A stretch of DNA of 64,000 nt from Wuchereria bancrofti (lineage: Eukaryota > Nematoda > Chromadorea > Rhabditida > Onchocercidae). Location of the stretch: assembly GCA_005281725.1 (NCBI GenBank), contig SSBO01000003.1, positions 3,151,824-3,215,823 on the forward strand. Reading direction: 5' to 3'. Below, piece after piece: positions 54,671 to 64,000 of this stretch. Every line of letters starts with the position of its first letter. The first letter of the stretch is position 1. The notes below the pieces were generated by a model. The model saw only the letters and a list, made by a program, of their open reading frames with translations, had not been told where the DNA came from and ran no database searches. Made by a program: the position numbers and the translations under genes.

Positions 54671-57600
54671 TTATCTATATCTACCTTTACTGTCGTTATT
54701 CCACCACTAATTTTTTTATCACACTGAGAAATAAGGAAGAAAAAAAAACTTTTAAAGTGTTAATTACAAATGTGAAAGAAAACACAGTAGTCAATATTCT
54801 TTTAATATATAACTATTTTCAATATGTATATACAACTACTTTAACTTTTCATTTTTAATTTTAAATTAAGAATATTTATGAGAATAAAAACAAACAAACC
54901 ATAATTTTGCTTGGAATTGTTTCAACACTACCACCAAAACGAATATCTTGTTGTTGTTCATATTGTGCTTGTGCAACAGCATCTTGCAATGATACAAACA
55001 TGTAACTTTTTGGCACATGCTCATAAAAGTGTGAATTCTCGAACATTTGACGTACTGCTACTTAAAGATATCACTTCTTCTAATATATTCAACACTTTTC
55101 TTTCATATTTATGATTTCAATTATAACTTGAATATCAATATTTAAAAAAAAAGTCGAAAAATATGTCAGAAAAATATTGAATATTAAAATATATTAGAAA
55201 AATAAAATAAATTGTTTTCTCATTCCTATCAGCTATTTTTATTGACAATTTTTATCATTGAAAAATTATAGTTAAATTTATACAAATAAGGTATATGTAA
55301 GATAAAATAAATTTAACATCTTGTTATAATTTAAAAGAATTTTTGTTTATAATTATTTTTAATACTTTCTTCATTTTTTTTAACTTATTTTAAAATTTTA
55401 TAGCTTACAACAACATTTCTATTATAGGAAATGATACATTCTATCATAAATGACCTTTGCAACAAGCGAAAAATACAGTAATATTGATAGCTTTGTAGTC
55501 AGCGTGCGCTCGTGCTAAGGCATCAACGCCCATTAAATCGATGTAAGGAAATGATGAGCAATCGACGATAATATGTGTTAATTGAATTAAATCTTCTGAT
55601 TTCTCATCTATTTCAATATTTCGTTTCGATGGATGAATGCAATGTCGTCGTACTGTCAACTCTAACAAATAAATTTGCTTACAGTAATTGGACGCTACAG
55701 TAAGTTTCCTTATTTGAAAAAAAAAACGATAAAAAAGAAGAAAGAAATAGAATTTATAAAATAATATCAAAAATTGTCTAATTATTAAATTTTGGAAAGA
55801 TTATTTTTTGGAAAAATATAAAAAATTTTACACCAATAAAATGTGTTTAAAACATTTATTGCTGAAAACATACAAATGAATAAATTTAATAATAAACAAA
55901 AAAAAAAAAAAATATTAAAATGAACAAATGAATGAATTGATAGATATGATAAACAAATCTAAGTAAATAAATAAGTGTGAAAAAAAAGCGTTAAAGATGA
56001 GTGATATTAGTAAACAAATAACTTGGCATTATTTATTAAAGTTCTCTCAAAATAAACTTATGGATTTCCTCATCTCTATTCAAATTTTCATCTTTTTCAT
56101 TACCAATATCATCTGTGGCTTTTTTCTTCTGATTAACCGTTTGCTTAAGTTTTGTTACTATATTTAATGGATCAAGGCCTGTCGCGCTAAAATAAGAAGA
56201 AAATAAAAAAGAAGAACAAATTAAGCAAAAAGAATTCATCAAAAACTAAACAAAAGCTTTTTTTTCATTTTATTTTACTAAATCTAATCAAAATAATAAA
56301 ATAAATAAGAAAGCAAATAAATAATTATGAATTAGCAATTCATTTGTTGTCGTTGTAATTTTAATTTCCTCGTGAGTAATGCAAATAATTTGCCAATTTC
56401 AATTCGAAAATTAATTTCTTTTCTTATTTTTTTCACCACTGCCAAGAAAAACGAAAACAATTATGTAAATGAGAAAATAAAAACCTATGCATGCTTGACA
56501 AGAATAATTCAGCATTTGCAAAATACAATGGTGCATCGAATCTAAATACTTTAATACCCGAAATTTCCATAGCTGCACGATAATGGCCAATGCCTTTGAA
56601 ATCTGATGTCCCCGGAATGCGTCCCATACATGTACTTTCTGCCCTTAATCTTTTATTTTATATATATATACTATAAATTGTTAAAAATTTAACTTTGATG
56701 CAAAACTTTTTTTGTTAATCGTAAAATATAAAATGAACCAAAAATGTTTTTAAAATAATCAAACATAGAAAAAAGTAATAAAACATATACTTTTTTATCT
56801 GATTTAAGAATTTGCTTATATTTTCATTTTATCTAATTTAAGAATTGGGAAATAATTTTTAAAAATTCCAAATGTCAAATTTTTGTCAAAATTCAAATTT
56901 GTCTATCTTAGTTAAATTTGAATGATATATTGTGATAATGAAGCAAAAATGAGAGAGATCGAAATATCAAATCTTTCTATTCATGTTTTTTTTTTTCATT
57001 TTAAATATATAAATGAAAAATTTCTTCCTTGAGTATATAAATCCATTCAGCTGATTACTAAATTAAGTTTGTTAAAAATATTTATCAACTTAGAAAATTT
57101 TCAATGAATTATACAAAATTAAAGTTATCATAATATAAAAATTCCAGTTACCATTGTGATCGTAAGACGACAGTAAGAAGCGCAAAAACAACACCAATTG
57201 CAAGTCCAATATTAACATTTATCAGAACAACTGCTGTGAATGTTACCAAAAAAATAAACTAAAAGAGAATAAATATTGAATTTATTTTAGTAAAAAAAAA
57301 ATTAAGTCTTTTTTTAACTTCTATTTCAGCAATTTTTTCTTTTCTTTTCATTTTCGCCTAATTCCAATTAATAGTTTTAGCTGAAGCAGTAAATATTATT
57401 AAAAGATTATGAAATAACTTAAAATAAGTAAATGAAATGAAATTTCAAATGTTAGCATAATAAAACTAGCAAAATCAACAGTTGATTCTTGAAAAAGCAC
57501 ACGTGACCAGCATATTTTCAGGTATAATTCTTTCATAGCAACCACAACAATACATGATAATATCGTCTAAAAAGTATTTATTTACTTAATTACTTATTCA

Positions 57601-60600
57601 TGTATTTTTTATTCGCATTTCATACTTCAATTTTCAATATAATAGTATCTTTGCTTGCATTAAAAGTATCATCTATCAGTATAAATGTACAATTACAACG
57701 ATCATTATTAATATATTAAAATTAATAGTGACTCTATTTAATTTTCCTTTTTCAGATTGATGAACTAATATTTTACACTAAAATTTAAAATATAATCATT
57801 TCATTTTATTGCTTTCTTCATGTTTACTATTATAGTATTTGATTAGCACCAAAATATCACAATATCATACCTTAGGTAAATATTTGAATAGAGGTGCAGC
57901 TCCATATGCAATAATTAGTAATACTATTACTACTACTAATGTTGTTAGCTGAAATAATAATTAATTTAGTTACATAACAGTAAAAAATTAACTTTCTGTT
58001 ACTTTCTGAGTTTGTTTAATTAACTTAACTTCAAATTACATAATGCTAATAGTAAATTATAACAATGATAATATGGCATATATAAAGCGAAATAATTTAA
58101 CTTTAAATGAATATGTTGAAAATGTATAATCAAAAGTTTTTTTTCAAAAATTGCAAAAAAAAAGAGTGTAAAATTATTTATTCAAATGCTTTATGTATTC
58201 CATAATTTCTATCAATCCGAAAATTGGAAATCCAATAATTTTTGTTTTCATTTTTTCCAAAATTATTATCAAACTTATTCATTAAAATTTCAATGGAAAC
58301 ATTTTGCCACCTGTGATTTTGTCCCCAACCGTGCACTTGTTATTGTCCTACTTAATGAAGAACCACCAGCAAAACAACCAAAGAATGATGCGACAATATG
58401 CATTGTACCCAGTGCCAACCATTCCTTTAAAAAATTTACCAAAAAAGAAATAAAAAGCAGATTGAACTTTAATAAGTTAAATAATATGAAAATTATCAAA
58501 AATTTAAAAGAATATCTTAAGTAATTAATGATTAATAGTTAAAATAATTAAACAAATTATCACTAATCAAAATTAATGCAAATTTAAAAAATTATTAATG
58601 GAAAGCAACAATTAGTCAAAGAAATTATTAATCGTAAAAAAAAAATATTTATTAATGTATAGATAAAATGAACTGAGGAAAAAGTTTCAGTTTGATAGAT
58701 TAATGTCATTTTAAAAAGAAAAAAAATTAATACCTGGTTGAAAATTTTGCTTTAAACATAATTAATACCTGATTAACGTTAATTTGGTATTTATACTCTT
58801 TGGCAATTAGTTTTGCAAGTGCAATATGTATGACAAATGATACAATAGCAATTGAAAAAGCAGAAAAAATAATCAGTCCGGTTTTGTTGAAATCAGGAAG
58901 AAATGGTGCACGCATTCCGGCATCAACATCACCAACAATTTGCAAATGTAAATCTAGCGGTGTTTCGTTTGCAAAATAGCACAAAGAAATAGAAAATATT
59001 ACCTATAAAAGAATAGTTTTAATCTGCGAGAAAAAGAAGTTTAATGAATTAACTTAAAGTTATTTTTTAAATGCTTTTAATTTTTTGTATTTCAGTTTAT
59101 TTTGGTAAAAAGAGCATAAAACGACTAATTTTTCAATTTTTTATCTTATCTTGTTTTAATTTTCTAATCATCACATAATTTTTACAGTTTGCGTTAAAAG
59201 TGATACTTGCAGACAAGATTTTCCATTATCATTGAGAGTTCAACATTTATGACTGAATATTAGTCTCTAAATGAAATAATTCTGAGATTTCTTGAATATT
59301 CAGTGCGAGTATAACACACAAACAAGCTATGTTCCGGAATGGCTTTTTAAACATTCATTGCTCAATTTATTAATAATTAATTTAAATTAATTATTAAGTA
59401 AATAATCAAAACATAATAATGCTTGAAACGGAACAATAATGATATTTACCAAAAGGAATTCCATTGGAAATTTCGTTTTCGTCCAAGGTTTAACAATCGG
59501 ATCGATGATCAGTTTTGATATTAGCAGAGACAGAATACAAATAGCGGTACAAAGGAATGTATGCAGTTGAAGCGTACGAATATTCCGGAAGAAACAAATT
59601 AGAAACTTAAAAAAGAAAGAGTGAAGTGTACTTTTATCGTTTTTTTTAGCTATGCATAAAATATTTAAGTATAAAATATATTTTTTGTTAATTGTAAGCT
59701 TTCCACTAACAAATGTCATGATTTCTGCATATACGCTAACTTACGTATTTCTGCGTACGTACCTTATGCATATAAGAGATTAATGTTAGGAAGATAATAA
59801 AGTTAATGATAAAAAAAGATAGTAGTGACATAGAAAAGATAATAATAGTCTTAGAAGGAGATTTTTGATAAAATTTTATTTTGCTAAATGATTGTGCTAT
59901 CTTTAACTAATGAATCTGTGTAACATCGATTGATATCGACTTATGGTTGAGAGAAACGACAACAAACTTAATGAATGCTTATTTAATTAAGAAAAATAAA
60001 CGAAATTTGCAAATTATGTCTAGATAGCATGTGTAACTAAAAAATGCAAATATTTTTTTCTTGAATTTTGAAATCATGCTTCAATATAATTTAACAATGT
60101 AGATACAATGTGATGATTTAATGATACAATTTTAACATTGAAAATGCTATAGTTAAGCAAACATTTTTAAAATTTCAGAAACTCACTCGAACAATTCCAA
60201 ACATCTCGGATGTATGCGGTACATTTTTAACACCAGTCATTGTTTGAAGTTGACTAGCAAGGACATGTACCGCTGCACCAGATGTTAATCCTTCCACTAA
60301 TTGATCAGATAACCAAACAGCTAATAAACCAGCATTTAAAAGTCCTAAGATAACCTCAAAAAAAAAAAAAAGAAAAAGTGCTATATTAAAAGAAAAAAAC
60401 AAAAAGTTTAACTTTAGTAACTTTTAAAATAAAAAACAAATTTATGAATAAAAAACAATTAAAAAGATTGTATTAATAACCTGTATTATACCAACAAAAA
60501 ATGCAATCAGTGATGATAGTTGGATGGCTTTTTCTGCATCTGGTTTTTGAGTTATTTTTGAGCAACAAAGCCGATCTGTTTCATTATATGTTAGCATTGG

Positions 60601-62903
60601 TTCAGTTAATGATTGCTCAATTACTGATCCAACCATCATGGAAATTATTGCAAAAGCACCTGAGAAAAAAATTTTTTCATTTTTCACCCTTTCATAAAAG
60701 TATTGGAATAAAATAAATTGAAGCAAAAAAGAAAGAATAAAGTGCTTTTTTTTATTATTATTATCAATTCAAGGATTGAAAATATTTTTGATAAAAAAAA
60801 AAAGTTTTTTGATATTTTTTGATTAAATTAATCGTAACCGGTAGATGCATGTCGTGACGTTCCAAGAAAAACATAGATTAGTGGTCCAATGATACCTGTA
60901 TAGATACCGTATATAGGTGGTATGCCAACCATTAAACCATATGCAAGACCTATAATATAAATGATTATCTCTCAGGTAATAGTACTGTAGTTACTATTAC
61001 TATTGTTTCTAACTTTTAATTAATTTAAAACTAGGATTAATTATTACCTTGTGGAATGTAAATAATAGATATCATAATGCCATTGATAATATCTCGTAAT
61101 AAATCCTCATGCCAATTATATGTTGGAAGCCAAGCAACAATTGGTAATCGATGCTAAATTTCTTCGTGAATTTATTTCATACAGTATATTTTGTTGGTGA
61201 TAATAATTTACCATAATTAGTTGTAATAAATAGAATTTACGTAAACTTACCTTCAAAAAATTCATCCATTCTAAACTTCGCCATGTTTTCATAATTTTTA
61301 TCTGATAAATTATTTTTCTTGCTAATGATAAATTAGTCTGCAAGCTTAAATTTTTACTTAATGATAAAGAAAAGAAATGAAAATTGTTTATTTTTGCACT
61401 AAATTTTCAGTGTTTCAGGCTTGAATGTTGGTAAATGAAGAAATCGTTCTCTGCAATGTTGTATCAAATATTTAATATGCTTAATTGAATTTATTTCAAT
61501 TTAAATACTATTACTCAATTTACGAATGAACGATGATATTGGGGGAATTTAGATCTTTTTGATTATTTTACCCGTCGATAACCATGCTTTTTATCGAATT
61601 GTTCCTGATTTATTGCAGGTCTCCGTTCCGTTTTTAAAGTTAATTGCATTTCTGATTTTTGCCTACTAAAAATATGATTATAAAAGGCGAGAATCGTAAT
61701 TATAATGAATAATTGCTAAATGTGAATAAAAGATTTTAAGTGCAAAAGTTTACGTCTATATTTGTGCATTAAAATTTCTAACTAATAATCAGATTCATAC
61801 GCTGTTGATAATTCTTCTCGAGAAGCTTTTATTTGTGATTTCTGTGATTGTGTAATATCCTCTTTCATTAATTCTTTCCCATTTTTCACATATTTTGTCA
61901 TTTTACGATTGAAATTTTTTCCGTCAGAAGAATACATTGCTATAAACAATTAACATTTTAATTAAATTGTCAATTCAACTTCAAATCAACCTTACAAATG
62001 AGTGATTGGTTGAGAATTTAGAAAGACAGTATTGAAAGTAATAAAAGATTTTAACGTCAAATTTAAAAAATTGAAATTTGAAATTAAAAAGCAAGTGATA
62101 GCTATTTCATAAAAATGGTATTCTTTTCTGGAGATCTCTCAGGATTTTTTGGTATGACATGATTTATGATCTCACTAAATAAGAGCTTGAATATTTTTTA
62201 TCTGCTTTAAATCAATTTAGCAGCCAGTATAGTAAATTTTTCTTCATAATGAAATTAATCTTATTGATTTTTTGATAAAATTGATTTGTACTGCAAAAAG
62301 TAACACGACTATCAGGCAGTGTTACATGAATTCCGGGTAATCATGAATAGTATAAGATAGTTATACTCGTTGCTCTTCACAATCATGGTATTCTTACCGT
62401 TATTCAAGCACTTTTATTTCAACGGTGACCTTTTACACCGATAATTTTAGTCAGAATTTTATGTCTAACGAAATGAAGTGTAATGAGAAGAAATTAGTAT
62501 TTTCAGATATTATAAAAAATTTCATTTTGTAAAAATAAAATTATGATTGATATTACTGATTGAAATATGCAATTTTGTATACTACCACTTGAATTACAGC
62601 ACTAAAGATTGAATTAAGTTTGCATTTAAAAGTAATGAAAAAATAAAGCTTTTGAAATTTTCAACAAATTGTCGCTTTATTGATTTCTATTATTAAACTG
62701 AAAAAGGCATGAAATTTGAAATTCTATTGATTTGCAATTATCATACTTGAATCTGTAAATGATGATTCGAAAGGAAGATTTTCCGTTTCTGGTGCTTTTG
62801 CTTTCGCTGATGGTAAATGGCGTTCAACTTTTTTCATCACTTTCATGGCCTTAGCATTTACTTTAGATATCTCCTGGCCAACCTGCTTTTTTTGGTTGGC
62901 CAT
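54671..62903 (-). CDS. SLC26/SulP family anion transporter with STAS domain
   Basis: This is a multi-pass anion exchanger (sulfate, chloride, bicarbonate or oxalate; substrate not readable here) of the SLC26 family, sulp in C. elegans. The exons are 62903-62747, 61939-61801, 61665-61572, 61337-61251, 61153-61048, 60949-60839, 60659-60481, 60354-60187, 59605-59450, 59002-58769, 58424-58311, 57948-57871, 57566-57480, 57258-57152, 56643-56485, 56186-56058, 55708-55455, 55060-54900 and 54706-54671, giving about 851 aa. Residues 1 to about 160 are cytoplasmic and basic. The signature follows: IIYIPQGLAYGLMVGIPPIY, GTSRHAS, GAFAIISMMVG, then WLSDQLVEGLTSGAA, SFFGCFAGGSSLSRT and a final GLAIGVVFALLTVVLRSQ. 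The STAS domain has GRIPGTSDF, KVFRFDAPLYFANAELF, DCSSFPYIDLMGVDAL and VSLQDAV. The exon 13 donor and the 12-codon last exon are uncertain. Confidence 0.93.
59370..59397. repeat. Perfect 28 bp AT palindrome
   Basis: TTAATAATTAATTT is followed directly by its reverse complement, in the SLC26 intron between exons 9 and 10. No GC pairs are involved, so it could arise by chance in DNA this AT-rich. Confidence 0.7.
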
Positions 62904-64000
62904 ACTTCACCTTTGCTACTTACTGAAAATATTTATTGGAAGCAGTTCGTGCTCTTCTTATAACAGCAATGCTTCATGCAAATTTCTGATTTCAGTTTTA
63001 AATTTGTAATTTTAATTTTTAACAAAGAATGAAATATGTTAATTTTACTTTTTTTTCTAGGATTACATTTGTTTGACTTATTGCAACTCATTGTTTGACG
63101 ACAGCGATTAAGGCTTTAAAGAATTTCAATACAAACTTTATTCACATATTAATTTCATAATTTGAATTTGTGCATTTAAACCATGCACTTTATTTTTCAG
63201 CTTATCCTTTCTTTAGGTTATCTAATATTCGGCTCTTACAAAAAAATAAAAGTTCAAATCTATAATTTAAAGAATTCTAAATGTAAAAAATTAATTTACA
63301 TCTTTTCAATTAATTTCATACTCGTACGCTCTTTTCTTCTTTCATGTTTTGAAAGTTTCTATTTCAAGTCAAACTTCTCATAATAATACAAATTCATAAT
63401 AGTGTTGTCAAAACTTTTTTTATCATAGCTATTTATCAATTTTTTTTTCGTTGCATAAAATAAGCAATAAATTAATTTGACAAATACTTATTATATCAGA
63501 AGTCGTAATTCATTTCGATGTTTATCTTTCATCTCACCTCTTTGCTTTAATTACTGATTGTTAATTAACAAAATTTAGTTGATGGCTTAGTTGAAATTAA
63601 TACTATGCCAAGGAATCAAGCTCATTAAAATTTCCCAATGAAGAATAAATAGATGATTATTTGATGAGTATCAAAAATTGTCTCATATGAAATTGTGACA
63701 GACAGAATTAATGGAGTTATTAAATGGATGTTGAAACACTTTCAAATTAAAATTTTAAGTGAGAAAATACTTGAAATCATTTATTTTACTACAAATTTAA
63801 CACAGCAACAAAACACCATATGAAATATCGGAAGAAAAAGAATCATAAAAATACAAACGTTAGATTCAATAGAAAGTAAAAGGAATTGAAAGTTTACAAC
63901 AATCGTCTTAATATTTTGATATTTTATAAGCACAATTGAGGAAGTAATACAATCAATTTAAAAGAAAATATTTGAAATGATTTAAAAAGTCCAAAGATTC
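62904..64000. other. Upstream region of SLC26
   Basis: This is the 5' flank of the minus-strand SLC26 gene. A TTTCAG (reverse strand, AG at 62924-62923) 20 bases before the ATG is a putative trans-splice acceptor. The plus-strand open frame at 63183-63383 is Ile/Leu/Lys-rich, lacks splice context and is not accepted as a gene. Confidence 0.5.
62923..62935 (-). promoter_or_regulatory. Putative trans-splice acceptor of SLC26
   Basis: On the minus strand, TATTTTCAG precedes the ATG by 20 bases and no upstream coding exon was found, which fits spliced-leader addition. Confidence 0.4.

Noticed and set aside
63183..63383. 66-codon plus-strand open frame upstream of SLC26
   Set aside because: Composition is that of random AT-rich DNA; no acceptor, donor or recognisable family.

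Overview
This window is nuclear DNA from a nematode, most likely a filarial (onchocercid) worm. It is AT-rich, and its genes are cut into many short exons by 60-900 bp introns with GT..AG borders and T-rich acceptors. Several start codons follow closely on an isolated TTTCAG, as expected for spliced-leader trans-splicing. I recognised gene families from translated exons, with no database search. The filarial assignment is an inference from composition and exon style. I saw no bacterial operons, CRISPR arrays, rRNA, tRNA, Wolbachia-like insertions or intact transposons.

Layout, left to right. 239-402 (+): last exon of the 40S-assembly factor TSR1. 1360-2068 (+): a small gene of unknown function. 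2860-6561 (-): a complete TSSK-like serine/threonine kinase (7 exons, 329 aa). 7865-18852 (+): WASHC4/SWIP, a WASH-complex subunit (23 exons, at least 1,114 aa, N-terminus not resolved). 20063-24747 (+): an ARFGAP2/3-type Arf GTPase-activating protein (10 exons; last exon uncertain). 27098-45115 (-): APC1, the largest scaffold subunit of the anaphase-promoting complex (39 exons, about 1,787 aa), the dominant gene here. 46066-47530 (+): a small basic coiled-coil protein resembling the N-terminal part of the centriolar protein CEP295/Ana1, head to head with APC1. 48871-52714 (-): a secreted cysteine-containing protein of unknown function. 54671-62903 (-): an SLC26/SulP anion transporter with a STAS domain (19 exons, about 851 aa). 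The remainder is upstream or intergenic sequence.

The genes do not form a pathway. WASHC4 (endosomal actin) and ARFGAP2/3 (COPI/Golgi traffic) share a membrane-traffic theme, and APC1 and the CEP295-like gene share a cell-division theme and a 950 bp promoter interval. Both associations could be chance. Exon chains for the kinase, WASHC4, ARFGAP, APC1, the CEP295-like gene, the secreted protein and SLC26 were built by hand. Reading frame is kept across every junction, and individual boundaries may be off by a base.

I did not find a convincing new biological system. The most useful leads are the CEP295-like gene, the proline-directed phosphosite loop conserved in APC1, the many AAG/GAG splice acceptors in the SLC26 gene, the unresolved WASHC4 N-terminus, and small repeat families inside introns.
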